This document shows, piece by piece, positions 1 through 8,622 of a DNA stretch of 39,370 bases (positions are counted from its first letter, which is position 1; the number at the start of each line of letters is the position of its first letter). Origin of the DNA: Actinomycetes bacterium (GTDB lineage Bacteria; Actinomycetota; Acidimicrobiia; IMCC26256; Chersky-534); the NCBI GenBank assembly GCA_025463865.1, contig JAODBH010000100.1, positions 1-39,370 of the forward strand, given 5' to 3'. A program made the position numbers and the translations under genes. The notes below the pieces were generated by a model that was not told the DNA's origin, did no database searches, and saw nothing but the letters and a program-made list of their open reading frames with translations.

Positions 1-705
1 GGCCTCGGGCTCGTCCGGCATCAGCTCCGCGAGCAGCCGGGCAAGCCGGATCGCCTCGACGCTGAGGTCGTCGCGTCCCAGCGCATCGCCGGAGGTGGCC
101 GTGTATCCCTCGTTGAAGACGAGGTAGATCACGGCCAGCACCGCGCGCAGGCGGTCGGGAAGCTCCGCGTCGTCGGGCACCCGGTACGGGATGTGGGCGT
201 CACGGATCTTGCGCTTCGCCCGCACGATCCGCTGGGCCACGGTCGCTTCGGGAACGAGGAAGCTGCGCGCGATCTCGGGTGTCTCGAGGCCGCCGAGCAG
301 GCGGAGCGTGAGCGCGATCTGGGCGGCGGGAGCCAACGCCGGATGGCAGCAGGTGAAGATGAGCCGGAGCCGGTCGTCGGTCACGACGCCCACCGCCTCG
401 CGTGGCTCGTCGCGCTCGTGGAGCAGCGCCGCTTGCGCGTATCGCTCACGTCGGGATCCCTCGCGTCGGAGTCGGTCGATCGCCCGGTTGCGGGCGGTGG
501 TGGTGATCCAACCGCCCGGGTTGGGGGGCATCCCGTCGACCGGCCAGCGGGTCGCCGCGGCCACGAACGCCTCTTGGACCGCCTCCTCGGCGATGTCGAT
601 ATCGCCGAAGAGACGGACCAGTGTGGCGATCGCGCGGCCGGACTCGTCGCGGAACACCCGGGCCAGCTGCGAGCCGTCGGGCGGGTCGGCGCCGGGATCA
701 CGCAT
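1..705 (-). CDS. ECF42-type RNA polymerase sigma factor (C-terminus cut by window edge)
   Basis: The reverse strand reads open from ATG at 705 to base 1, giving the first 235 residues; the protein continues outside the window. Region 2 runs from about residue 15 to 90 ([13 protein letters not shown], then [15 protein letters not shown]) and region 4 with its helix-turn-helix from about 115 to 165 (CCHPALAP, then [19 protein letters not shown]). After it begins the TPR-like C-terminal extension typical of this group ([20 protein letters not shown]). Family members are usually about 400 residues, so just over half is seen. The start lies 8 bases after the stop of the DGPF/YCII gene, the usual partner of ECF42 factors. 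No anti-sigma gene is visible; in this group the extension is thought to replace it. Promoter targets are unknown. Confidence 0.93.
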   Translation of the reverse strand, partial: MRDPGADPPDGSQLARVFRDESGRAIATLVRLFGDIDIAEEAVQEAFVAAATRWPVDGMPPNPGGWITTTARNRAIDRLRREGSRRERYAQAALLHERDEPREAVGVVTDDRLRLIFTCCHPALAPAAQIALTLRLLGGLETPEIARSFLVPEATVAQRIVRAKRKIRDAHIPYRVPDDAELPDRLRAVLAVIYLVFNEGYTATSGDALGRDDLSVEAIRLARLLAELMPDEPEA

Positions 706-713
706 GCCGGCGA

Positions 714-1073
714 TCAGGCCTCGGGCTCGGCCTGGAACGGGCGGACCTCGACCGGGCCCATGCACGCGGCGGAGGCCTTGGCGGCCGACGCCAGCGCGGC
801 GTCGAGGTCGGGAACGTCGATGATCCAGAAGCCCCCGATGTGTTCCTTGGTCTCCGCGAACGGGCCGTCGGTGGTGACCACCTCACCGTTCTCGGACCGC
901 ACGACGGTCGCGATGTCGGCCGGCTCCAGGCCGCCGGCGAACACCCACTGGCCGTTGGCCCGGAGCTCGGCGTTGTAGGCGTCGACCTGCTGGTACGCCT
1001 TCTGCATCTCGGCTTCGTCCGGGTAGCTGTCCTCGCCCTCGACCATGTGGACCGACAACAGGTACTGCGCCAT
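714..1073 (-). CDS. DGPF/YCII-family protein, partner of the sigma factor
   Basis: This is a 119-residue single-domain YCII-like protein (dimeric ferredoxin-like fold). It carries the diagnostic DGPF motif in [16 protein letters not shown] at about residues 67-82 and the [13 protein letters not shown] segment after it. DGPF proteins are regularly found next to ECF42 sigma genes and are thought to be part of their regulon or signalling; the biochemical role is unknown. The ATG is preceded by GAGGAG at a normal distance. The next gene, the sigma factor, starts 8 bases after this stop, so the two are probably cotranscribed. Confidence 0.93.
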   Translation of the reverse strand: MAQYLLSVHMVEGEDSYPDEAEMQKAYQQVDAYNAELRANGQWVFAGGLEPADIATVVRSENGEVVTTDGPFAETKEHIGGFWIIDVPDLDAALASAAKASAACMGPVEVRPFQAEPEA

Positions 1074-1196
1074 GGAGTGCTCCTCTCGGGTGGACCGGCT
1101 CGGTGCCGGCGCTCACGACTACTACGAACGACCCCCGGCCCGATCGACACCGGCCGCCGGATTCCTTTCGGGAATCTCGGAAGGTCGGCGTCGTGG

Positions 1197-1538
1197 TCAG
1201 TTCGGCTGGATGAAGACGATCGTGTTGCCCGACGGGTCATCGACCGTGGCCACGCGGAACTTGGCCCCCGGGACGTCGTCGGAGACCAGCGTGATGCCCC
1301 GGCTCCCCAGGTCGGCGACGTGGGCGTCCATGTCGTCGACCGTCAGGACCACGGTCGTGCCGCCGGTGCTCTCCGGATCGTCGAACACCTGGACCCCGCC
1401 CGTGGTCGCGAGCTGCCACTCCACCAGACCGTCCATCGGCCGGCGATCGGGTTCGCGGCCGAACAGCTGCTCGTACCACGCGGTCGCCGCGTGGGCGTCG
1501 GATACGTGCAGATTGGTCAGGACGTTGGTGATCGTCAT
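1197..1538 (-). CDS. VOC-family (glyoxalase/bleomycin resistance-like) protein
   Basis: A 113-residue protein with one vicinal-oxygen-chelate module: beta-strand start ITNVLTNLHVSDAHAATAWYEQLFG at the N-terminus and the closing VDDPSGNTIVFIQPN at the C-terminus. VOC proteins are metal-dependent lyases, isomerases or dioxygenases, or act as binding proteins. The usual first metal His is not obvious here (NLHVSD has His at position 10) and the terminal Glu is replaced by Val in NTIVFIQ, so it may be a non-catalytic binding form. GGAGG lies just upstream of the ATG. It sits in a leftward cluster with the DGPF gene, 123 bases away. Its substrate is unknown. Confidence 0.88.
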   Translation of the reverse strand: MTITNVLTNLHVSDAHAATAWYEQLFGREPDRRPMDGLVEWQLATTGGVQVFDDPESTGGTTVVLTVDDMDAHVADLGSRGITLVSDDVPGAKFRVATVDDPSGNTIVFIQPN

Positions 1539-1605
1539 GCGTGGCGCCTCCGGGTGAAGGGCGATCCGTCAGGAGTACGACCGCACGGCGGAGGTGGACT
1601 CATCG

Positions 1606-1899
1606 CTACGGCGCCCAGACATGCAGGACGTCGATCTCGGTGCGCTCGGGTTCGGGCGGAAGATCGTCGCCGAAGATCTCGGCCAGGATCGCGTGCACGA
1701 CGGGGTGCAGCCGTTCCTCGGCGAAGCGGTCCCAGTCGGCCTCGGATTCCCAGACGTCGACGTAACGAAGGCCGCCCTCGGGCCGGACGATCGCGACGTG
1801 CGCGATCAGGCCCGGCGCGGTCTCGGGCCCCAGGCCATCGACGATCCGCTGGTACATGGCTGCGTCGGCAGGAACGTCCTGGACGAACGCATACGGCAT
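1606..1899 (-). CDS. Small antibiotic-biosynthesis-monooxygenase-like protein
   Basis: A 97-residue protein beginning MPYAFVQDVPADAAMYQRIV, with a central YVDVWESEADWDRFAEERLHPVV segment. This pattern is common in small dimeric alpha/beta-barrel proteins annotated as ABM-like or simply hypothetical. A good GAGGAG ribosome site precedes the ATG. It is the first gene of the leftward cluster and is divergent from the TetR gene, with only 29 bases between the start codons as chosen, so the regulator may control it. The function is not established; the fold assignment is by pattern only. Confidence 0.8.
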   Translation of the reverse strand: MPYAFVQDVPADAAMYQRIVDGLGPETAPGLIAHVAIVRPEGGLRYVDVWESEADWDRFAEERLHPVVHAILAEIFGDDLPPEPERTEIDVLHVWAP

Positions 1900-1928
1900 G
1901 GCGGGCTCCTCAAGGTTGATCCGAAGGC

Positions 1929-2597
1929 GTGTCGGATGAAATGCTGGCAGTGATGGGGCAGTCGGTCAAGCGAAGGTCGTACGACACCACCGAGCGGCGC
2001 ACGCGATCCGCGGCCACGAGGCAGCGGATCCTCGACGCGGCCCGGGCGCGCTTCCTCGAGCACGGATACCGCGCAGCCACCGTCGCCACAATCGCGGCTG
2101 ACGCCGGGGTGCACGCCGACACCGTCTACCAGTTGGTGGGCCGGAAGCCGCTGGTGCTCAGGGCGCTCATCGAGCAGGCGCTGTCGGGCACCGATCACCC
2201 GGTCGAGGGCTCCGAGCGCGACTACGCCGTCGCGATGCGCGCCGAACCCGATCCGGCCCGGAAGCTGGCGATCTACGCCTCCGCCGTGCGCCGGATCCAT
2301 GAGCGGATGGCGCCGCTCTTCCTGGCGTTGCGCGATGCGTCGTCTACCGAGCCCGAGGCTCACGCGGTCTGGCAGGAGATCAGCGACCGCCGAGCTGTGA
2401 ACATGCGCGCGCTCGTGAGGGATCTTCGCGACGCCGGCGGATTGCGGGCCGGCCTGTCGGTCGACCAGGCAGCCGACACGATCTGGGCGACGAACAGCCC
2501 CGAGCTCTACGTCATGCTCACCGTGGAGCGGGGGTGGTCCCCACGCCGGTTCGAGCGGTGGCTCGCCGACAGCTGGTCACGGTTGCTGTTGGAGTGA
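1929..2597 (+). CDS. TetR-family transcriptional regulator
   Basis: A 222-residue protein with the TetR helix-turn-helix at about residues 27-75 (TRQRILDAARARFLEHGYRA, then TVATIAADAGVHADTVYQLV) and a helical ligand-binding C-terminal domain that ends in a pattern often seen in TetR proteins (ERWLADSWSRLLLE). The start is uncertain: GTG at 1929, or in-frame ATG at 1941 or 1953. None has a strong ribosome site; GAAGG lies only 3 bases before 1929. It is divergent from the small monooxygenase-like gene, so autoregulation and control of that operon from the short shared gap are likely. The effector is unknown. Confidence 0.92.
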   Translation: MSDEMLAVMGQSVKRRSYDTTERRTRSAATRQRILDAARARFLEHGYRAATVATIAADAGVHADTVYQLVGRKPLVLRALIEQALSGTDHPVEGSERDYAVAMRAEPDPARKLAIYASAVRRIHERMAPLFLALRDASSTEPEAHAVWQEISDRRAVNMRALVRDLRDAGGLRAGLSVDQAADTIWATNSPELYVMLTVERGWSPRRFERWLADSWSRLLLE

Positions 2598-2610
2598 CCG
2601 ACGCGAGGCG

Positions 2611-2625
2611 CCACGAATTGCGTGG
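2611..2625. promoter_or_regulatory. Short palindrome between TetR and hydrolase genes
   Basis: CCACG-N5-CGTGG forms a 15-base inverted repeat 13 bases after the TetR stop. It could be a weak hairpin at the end of the regulator gene or a TetR operator for the downstream hydrolase. A possible -10 (TAACCT, 2670-2675) lies between it and the hydrolase. Both readings are speculative because such short palindromes are frequent in GC-rich DNA. Confidence 0.25.
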
Positions 2626-2710
2626 AGTGTCCCTTCTGGGGGCCGGTGTTCAAAGTCGCATCCTGCTCATAACCTGAGCCGATACCGATCGCACACCAGG
2701 AAGGTCGCAC

Positions 2711-3559
2711 ATGACGGAGATCACCGACCACGAAGCGGCGCAGGTCGACGCAGCCAACACTTCGGGCAAGACCCCGGTCGTGTTCGTCCACGGCCTGTGG
2801 TTGCTCCCCAGCAGCTGGGACCGGTGGCGCAAGGTGTTCGAGGACGCCGGCTACGTCACCCTCGCACCGGGCTGGCCCGACGACCCGAACTCGGTCGCAG
2901 AGGCGAACCGTCACCCCGACGTGATGGCGCACAAGTCGGTCGGGGACATCGCGGACCACTACGAAGACGTGATCAAGACGCTCGACAAGAAGCCCGCGAT
3001 CATCGGGCATTCGTTCGGCGGCTTGCTGGCCCAGATGCTCGCCGGGCGCGGCCTGTCGGCGGCGTCGGTCGCCATCGATCCCGCGCCGTTCCGCGGCGTG
3101 CTGCCGCTCCCGATCTCAGCCTTGAAGTCGGCATCCCCGGTGCTGGGCAATCCCCTCAACCACGGCCGGGCGGTCCCGCTGACGTACGACCAGTTCCGGT
3201 ACGCGTTCGCGAACGCCGTGTCCGAAGACGAGGCCAAGGAGCTCCACAACACCTACGCGGTGCCCGGTTCCGGCGTCCCGCTGTTCCAGGCCGCGAGCGC
3301 GAACCTCAACCCGTGGACCGAGGTCAAGGTGAAGACCAAGAACTCCGACCGCGGCCCGCTGCTCATCCTCGACGGCGAGCTCGACCACACGGTCCCGTGG
3401 GCGATCGCGAACGCGGCGTACAAGCGTCAGAAGCGCAACGTGGGCGTGACCGAGATCGAGCAGATTCCGGGTGTCGGGCACTCGCTCGTGATCGACCACG
3501 GATGGCGCAACGTCGCCGACACGTCGCTCGCGTTCGTGCAGCGCTTCGTCAAGCCGTAG
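2711..3559 (+). CDS. Alpha/beta hydrolase
   Basis: A 282-residue alpha/beta-hydrolase-fold enzyme. The oxyanion HG is at residues 27-28 (VVFVHGLWLL), the nucleophile Ser101 is in GHSFGG, the probable acid is Asp225 in DGELDHTVP, and the catalytic His257 is in GVGHSL. All three triad positions are intact, so it should be an active esterase, lipase or haloperoxidase-type hydrolase. The substrate is unknown. AGGAAGG lies 6 bases before the ATG. It follows the TetR gene in the same direction and is convergent with the YdeI-like gene, with only 9 bases between stops. Confidence 0.93.
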   Translation: MTEITDHEAAQVDAANTSGKTPVVFVHGLWLLPSSWDRWRKVFEDAGYVTLAPGWPDDPNSVAEANRHPDVMAHKSVGDIADHYEDVIKTLDKKPAIIGHSFGGLLAQMLAGRGLSAASVAIDPAPFRGVLPLPISALKSASPVLGNPLNHGRAVPLTYDQFRYAFANAVSEDEAKELHNTYAVPGSGVPLFQAASANLNPWTEVKVKTKNSDRGPLLILDGELDHTVPWAIANAAYKRQKRNVGVTEIEQIPGVGHSLVIDHGWRNVADTSLAFVQRFVKP

Positions 3560-3568
3560 CAAGAGGCG

Positions 3569-4156
3569 TCAGTGGATGGTCCGGCCTTCGTGCAGCATCG
3601 TCACGAACTTGTCGATGTTGCGGGCCCGGGTCTCCGGCTTCTTCGACGAATGGATCCGGTAGAGGATCGCGTACCGGTTGACGCGGTCGAGGCCGGCGAA
3701 GAACTTCGCCGCCGTGGGGTCGCGCGCGAGGGCCGCCTGCAGGTCTTCGGGGACCTCCGCCTTGCTCTGCGACGGGTACGCGGCGTCCCAACGCCCGTCG
3801 GCCCGGGCCCGGTCGATCTCGGCCTGGCCGAGCGGATGCATGGTCCCCTCGTCGACGAGCTCGAGGGCGCGGTCGCAATTCCGCTGTGACCACTGGCTCC
3901 GGGGGCCCCGGGGCACGAATCGCTGGAGCCAGAAGTCGTCGTCGAGCTTGCGCTTCTGGCCGTCGATCCACCCGAAGCAGAGCGCCACGTCGAGCGCCTC
4001 GGCGTACGTGACGCTCGCGACGCCGGACCCCTTCTTCGCGATCTTGAGCCAGACGCCGACCGACGTCGGGGGCTGCTTCGCCACCCAAGCCTTCCATCTG
4101 CCCGCGGTGGGAAAATCGAGCATCGGTATGTCGGGACGCGCCTTCGGACTCGGCAT
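3569..4156 (-). CDS. YdeI/OmpD-associated-like protein
   Basis: About 195 residues. The conserved N-terminal core of the YdeI family is present ([20 protein letters not shown], then [20 protein letters not shown]) followed by the usual [18 protein letters not shown] and a C-terminal DUF1905-like tail with [15 protein letters not shown]. Members are tied to stress or antimicrobial peptide resistance, but the molecular role is unclear. The frame is open upstream to an ATG at 4384, but that part is low-complexity, overlaps the catalase start and lacks family similarity. I therefore place the start at 4156; 4123 is also possible because neither has a good ribosome site. Confidence 0.87.
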   Translation of the reverse strand: MPSPKARPDIPMLDFPTAGRWKAWVAKQPPTSVGVWLKIAKKGSGVASVTYAEALDVALCFGWIDGQKRKLDDDFWLQRFVPRGPRSQWSQRNCDRALELVDEGTMHPLGQAEIDRARADGRWDAAYPSQSKAEVPEDLQAALARDPTAAKFFAGLDRVNRYAILYRIHSSKKPETRARNIDKFVTMLHEGRTIH

Positions 4157-4349
4157 CGGGACAGGACACCACGCCTGCAGCCGCGCAGCCAAGCCGCGCT
4201 CGTCGGTCCGGGCGCTCGTGCTCCGTGCGCAGTCCCAGTTTTTCTCTCCGCCCGCGGGGGTAGGTGAGCCCGCGTGTCGTCGAACGGCGACCGACAACCC
4301 ATGTGTCCCGGGCGCCGGTCCGCGACTCCGACAGGAAAGGGCCGCTTCG

Positions 4350-6467
4350 ATGAGCGACTCGAGCGACAACCGTGAGCGCGTCACGTACGGCGACGAGAAG
4401 GTGGAGCGGGGCTCCGGCGGTGAGACCCATCAGGTCGGCGCCCGTGGCCGGCCGACGCTCACGACCGCTCAGGGCGCTCCGGTGGCGGACGACCAGAACA
4501 CGCTGCGAGTCGGCGAGCGGGGTCCGGCGGCGTTGGAGGACTTCCATTTCCGCGAGAAGATCTTCCACTTCGATCACGAGCGGATCCCCGAGCGCGTCGT
4601 CCACGCACGGGGCTACGGCGCCCACGGCTACTTCGAGAACTACGCGCCGCTGACCGACATCACCCGAGCCGACCCGTTCCAGAAGGCCGGCCAGCGCACC
4701 CCCGTCTTCGTCCGCTTCTCCACCGTGGCGGGCAACAAGGGATCGCCCGACCTGGCCCGCGACGTGCGCGGTTTCGCGGTGAAGCTCTACACGCAGGAAG
4801 GGAACTGGGACCTCGTCGGCAACAACATCCCGGTCTTCTTCATCCAGGACGCGATCAAGTTCCCCGACCTCATCCACGCGGCCAAGCAGGAGCCCGACCG
4901 GGGCTTCCCGCAGGCCGCGACCGCTCACGACAACTTCTGGGACTTCGCGTCGCTGATGCCCGAGTCGACCCACATGCTCATGTGGGTGATGTCGGACCGG
5001 GCCATCCCGCGTTCGTTCCGGTTCATGGAGGGCTTCGGCGTCCACACGTTCCGGCTCGTCAACGCAGCCGGCGAGTCGACCTTCGTGAAGTTCCACTGGA
5101 AGCCGGTGCTCGGCATGCAGTCGGTCCTGTGGAACGAAGCGGTGAAGCTCAACGGTGCCGATCCCGACTTCCACCGACGCGATCTCTGGGACGCCATCCA
5201 GTCGGGCAACTTCCCCGAGTGGGAGCTCGGCCTGCAGCTCTTCGACGACGACTTCGCCGACGAGTTCGACTTCGACGTCCTCGATGCCACGAAGATCATC
5301 CCGGAGGAGCTCGTACCGGTGCAGCGGGTCGGACGCCTGGTGCTCGACCGGGTCGTCGACAACTTCTTCGCCGAGACCGAGCAAGTGGCGTTCTGCACCC
5401 AGAACGTGGTGCCAGGCATCGACTTCACCAACGACCCCCTGTTGCAGGGCCGCAACTTCTCCTACCTCGACACGCAGCTGAGCCGGCTCGGCAGCCCGAA
5501 CTTCACGCAGATCCCGGTCAACGCGCCGAAGTGCCCGTTCGCCAACTTCCAGCAGGACGGCCACATGGCGATGATCAACCCCGTGGGCCAGGTGAACTTC
5601 GAGCCCAACTCGAAGACCGGAGCGTCGAGCGGCCCCCGCGAGAACCCGAAGGCCGGGTACAGGACGTATCCCGCGGTCGAAGGTGGCGAGATGCGCCGGG
5701 TCCGGCCCGCGAGCTTCGCCGACCACTACAGCCAGGCCGCGCAGTTCTACGCGAGCCAGACACCCATCGAGCAGAAGCACATCGCCGACTCGTTCGTGTT
5801 CGAGCTCAGCAAGGTGGATACGCCGGCGATCCGGGAGCGGATGGTCGCGAACCTGCGCAACGTGAACGACCAGTTGGCGGCGACGATCGCCGACGGACTC
5901 GGGCTCCCGCAGGTTCCTCCGGCGAGTCCGGCGGCGGCGGAGCCGAGGCTCGATCTTCCGATCTCCCCGGCGCTCAGCATCCTGCGCAACCCGCCGGAAT
6001 CGCTCGCGGGTCGCAAGATCGGGGCGCTGGTCACCGACGGCACCAACGCGGCGATCGTCGCGAAGCTGGCCGACGCGCTGGCGGCCGAGAACGTGGTGCT
6101 CGAGATCGTCGCCCCGAAGATCGGTGGCGCCAAGCTGAGCGACGGCAAGCTGCTGCCCGCCGACCAGAAGATCGACGGCGGTCCGTCGGTCCTCTACGAC
6201 GCGGTCGTGGTCCTGGCCTCCGCCGCCGGTGCGGAGCTGCTCGCGCCGGACGCAACGACCAAGGACTTCATCTCCGATGCCTTCGCCCACTGCAAGTTCA
6301 TCGGGTACGTGGACAGCGCGGTCCCGCTCCTCGATGGCGCGGGGGTGGCACCCGACGCCGACGACGGCCTCGTCCCGCTCAACGGCCGGAACGGCGTGGC
6401 CAAGTTCGTGAAGGCGTGCCAGGCCGGACGGTTCTGGGATCGGGAGCTGCTCGTCGATCAGACCTGA
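4350..6467 (+). CDS. katE: Large-subunit (clade 2, HPII-type) catalase
   Basis: A 705-residue heme catalase that disproportionates hydrogen peroxide. The distal His85 lies in [12 protein letters not shown], the catalytic Asn158 in [10 protein letters not shown], and the heme-ligand Tyr372 in [12 protein letters not shown]. After the core (to about residue 515) comes a proline/alanine linker and a C-terminal flavodoxin/DJ-1-like domain (about 552-705, [13 protein letters not shown]), which defines the large-subunit clade. AGGAAAGG lies 9 bases before ATG 4350. The reading frame is open further upstream but without family similarity. It is divergent from the YdeI-like gene and followed by a strong hairpin. 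The role is peroxide defence in the cytoplasm. Confidence 0.97.
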   Translation: MSDSSDNRERVTYGDEKVERGSGGETHQVGARGRPTLTTAQGAPVADDQNTLRVGERGPAALEDFHFREKIFHFDHERIPERVVHARGYGAHGYFENYAPLTDITRADPFQKAGQRTPVFVRFSTVAGNKGSPDLARDVRGFAVKLYTQEGNWDLVGNNIPVFFIQDAIKFPDLIHAAKQEPDRGFPQAATAHDNFWDFASLMPESTHMLMWVMSDRAIPRSFRFMEGFGVHTFRLVNAAGESTFVKFHWKPVLGMQSVLWNEAVKLNGADPDFHRRDLWDAIQSGNFPEWELGLQLFDDDFADEFDFDVLDATKIIPEELVPVQRVGRLVLDRVVDNFFAETEQVAFCTQNVVPGIDFTNDPLLQGRNFSYLDTQLSRLGSPNFTQIPVNAPKCPFANFQQDGHMAMINPVGQVNFEPNSKTGASSGPRENPKAGYRTYPAVEGGEMRRVRPASFADHYSQAAQFYASQTPIEQKHIADSFVFELSKVDTPAIRERMVANLRNVNDQLAATIADGLGLPQVPPASPAAAEPRLDLPISPALSILRNPPESLAGRKIGALVTDGTNAAIVAKLADALAAENVVLEIVAPKIGGAKLSDGKLLPADQKIDGGPSVLYDAVVVLASAAGAELLAPDATTKDFISDAFAHCKFIGYVDSAVPLLDGAGVAPDADDGLVPLNGRNGVAKFVKACQAGRFWDRELLVDQT

Positions 6468-6481
6468 CCGCACCTGACCAT

Positions 6482-6513
6482 GGGCGGGCCCGGACCATGG
6501 TCGGGGCCCGCCC
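6482..6513 (+). terminator. GC-rich hairpin after catalase
   Basis: A perfect 10-base inverted repeat (GGGCGGGCCC at 6482-6491, GGGCCCGCCC at 6504-6513) encloses an inner palindrome (GACCATGGTC at 6493-6502). It begins 14 bases after the catalase stop. There is no T tract, so it is at best a GC-type terminator or RNA-stabilising stem. It separates catalase from the debranching-enzyme gene, whose start is 24 bases further on. Confidence 0.5.
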
Positions 6514-6537
6514 CCTGATCAGCAAGACTGGTGGGCG

Positions 6538-8622
6538 ATGCGCGAGCCGTTCGACGCCCTGGCGGAGAGTGTGGCCACGATCGGGCGGCGCCAGCTCGTC
6601 CTGGTCGACGGCCGGACGTTCGCGATCAGTGACGAAGCGGGCGCGATGTGGGCGCCCACGCACGGCATGGTGCACGACGACCTCCGGCACCTGTCACGGT
6701 TCCGGCTCTGGCTCGACGAGGCATCGCTCGAGATCCTCGCGTCGAGCGCACCCACGCCGCTCTCCGCGGTGACGGTCGCACGCTTCGGCGCCGCCTCCGG
6801 ATCCGCCGTGCACGGGGTCGTGACCCGTCGGCGATGGGTCGCCAGCGGCCTGCGCGAGGACATCGAGGTGCAGAACACCGCGGCGAAGCCGGCACGGCTG
6901 ACGCTGCGGGTCGAGTTGGGCGCCGACTTCGCGCACATCTTCGATGTGAAGGCGGGGTTGTCGGCTCCGCTCGGACCGATGACGGGAGGCGGCCCCGGCG
7001 ACGTCTGGACGATCACCGATCCCGAGCGCGGGATCGAGGCGTCGAGCCGGATCGAGTCGACGCCCCCGCCCGACGCGGTCGACGTCGATGCCGGCACCTT
7101 CACGTGGCACCTCTCGGTGCCGGCCCACGGCGAGGTCGTGGTCTGCCTCACCGTCGAGCCGGTGGTGAACGGCGACCCGGCCGGTCTCGCCTTCGGGTGC
7201 GGGGTGTTTCCCGACGACACGGTCCCGGTACAACGTCAGGCGCGGTGGCTGGCCGACGTGCCGTCGATCGTCTCCACCGACCCGCGCCTCTCGGTCGTCG
7301 TGGATCAGGCCCTGGCCGACATCGCGGCCCTGCGCATCCTCGACCCCGAGCATCCCGACCGGGTGGTGATCGCAGCCGGCGCGCCATGGTTCATGACCGT
7401 GTTCGGGCGTGACTCGCTGCTCACGTCGTGGATGGCGCTGCCGTTCGACGAGACGCTCGCGGTCGGTGTGCTGCACACGCTGGCCGAGCTCCAGGGCAAG
7501 GTCGACGATCCCGCGTCGGAGGAGCAACCCGGCAAGATCCTCCACGAGCTGCGCCGGCACGGCGGAGCCGGTCCGTTCGCGACGCGCGACCGCTACTACG
7601 GGACCGTCGACGCCACGCCGTTGTTCCTGATGCTCGCGGCCGAAGCCTGGCGTTGGGGCGCGTTGGGCCCGCGCGACCTCGAGCGTCTGGCGCCCGCGGT
7701 CGATGCCGCGCTCGGTTGGGTGTTCCACTCGGGCGACACCGATGGGGACGGCTTCGTCGACTACCGCCGACGGCACGCGTCGGGCCTCTCGAACCAGGGC
7801 TGGAAGGACTCCTGGGACGGCGTCAACTTCGCCGACGGCTCGCTGCCGCAAGCTCCCGTCGCGCTGGTCGAGGTCCAGGGCTACACGTACGCGGCGCTGC
7901 GCGGCGTCGCCGACCTCGTCGCGCCGATGGCCCTCGACCTGGACGCCGACGACCTTCGCGACCGGGCCGAGCGCCTGAAGGTTCGGTTCAACGAGCGCTT
8001 CTGGGACCCGCGCGGCTGGTACGCGATGGGTCTCGACGGTGAAGGCCGCCGCATCGATTCCTTGTCGACCAATCCTGGCCACGCGCTCTGGACCGGGATC
8101 GCGGACGAGACGCTGGCCGACCAGTATCTCGACCACTTGCTCGACACCGAGATGTGGACGGGTTGGGGGCTCCGCACGCTGGCGGCGTCGATGGCCGCGT
8201 ACGACCCGTTGAGCTACCACAACGGCTCGGTCTGGCCGCACGACACCGCGCTCTGCGCCGCGGGCGCCGCCCGCTACGGGCGTTGGGACGTCGTCGACGC
8301 GATCGTCGACGGTGCGTTCGACGCCGCGATCCAGTTCAACGGCCGCCCGCCCGAGCTCTTCTCCGGCATCTCCCGCGCGGCCGCGCCGATGCCCGTCGCG
8401 TACCCGGCCTCGTGCTCACCGCAGGCGTGGTCGTCGGCGTCGATCCTCCTGTTGATCCGGACGATGTTGGACCTCGCGCCCTCGCAGGACCGGACCGAGC
8501 TCCGGATCGGACGCTCCGACCTGACACAGGTTCCCGACCTGGCCTTGGAGCGGATCGCGTTCGCGCAGCACCAGCTCACCGTGACCGTCGAGGACGGCGT
8601 CGGCAAGGTCTTCGACTCCTAA
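6538..8622 (+). CDS. Amylo-alpha-1,6-glucosidase / glycogen-debranching-like glycosidase
   Basis: A 694-residue protein. The N-terminal third (to about residue 210) is the beta-sandwich GDE_N_bis domain, with the typical GRTFAISDEAGAMW opening. The rest is an (alpha/alpha)6 glycoside hydrolase toroid with landmark segments PWFMTVFGRDSLLTSWMAL, DGDGFVDYRRR, NQGWKDSWDGV and YHNGSVWPHDTAL. Acidic residues suitable for catalysis sit in GRDS, WKDSWDG and WPHD. Homologues in actinobacteria are annotated as glycogen debranching or alpha-glucosidase-like, mostly without proven substrate. The start has no strong ribosome site. The gene ends by overlapping the convergent acetate kinase stop: the sequence CTAA carries TAA on this strand and TAG on the other. 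Confidence 0.92.
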   Translation: MREPFDALAESVATIGRRQLVLVDGRTFAISDEAGAMWAPTHGMVHDDLRHLSRFRLWLDEASLEILASSAPTPLSAVTVARFGAASGSAVHGVVTRRRWVASGLREDIEVQNTAAKPARLTLRVELGADFAHIFDVKAGLSAPLGPMTGGGPGDVWTITDPERGIEASSRIESTPPPDAVDVDAGTFTWHLSVPAHGEVVVCLTVEPVVNGDPAGLAFGCGVFPDDTVPVQRQARWLADVPSIVSTDPRLSVVVDQALADIAALRILDPEHPDRVVIAAGAPWFMTVFGRDSLLTSWMALPFDETLAVGVLHTLAELQGKVDDPASEEQPGKILHELRRHGGAGPFATRDRYYGTVDATPLFLMLAAEAWRWGALGPRDLERLAPAVDAALGWVFHSGDTDGDGFVDYRRRHASGLSNQGWKDSWDGVNFADGSLPQAPVALVEVQGYTYAALRGVADLVAPMALDLDADDLRDRAERLKVRFNERFWDPRGWYAMGLDGEGRRIDSLSTNPGHALWTGIADETLADQYLDHLLDTEMWTGWGLRTLAASMAAYDPLSYHNGSVWPHDTALCAAGAARYGRWDVVDAIVDGAFDAAIQFNGRPPELFSGISRAAAPMPVAYPASCSPQAWSSASILLLIRTMLDLAPSQDRTELRIGRSDLTQVPDLALERIAFAQHQLTVTVEDGVGKVFDS

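Noticed and set aside
4157-4384. N-terminal extension of the YdeI-like gene
   Set aside because: The extra 76 residues are low-complexity, overlap the divergent catalase start and do not resemble the family.
3549-6473. A 974-codon open frame antisense to catalase
   Set aside because: It mirrors a clear catalase gene in GC-rich DNA; its protein is Arg/Gly/Val-rich with no family motifs.
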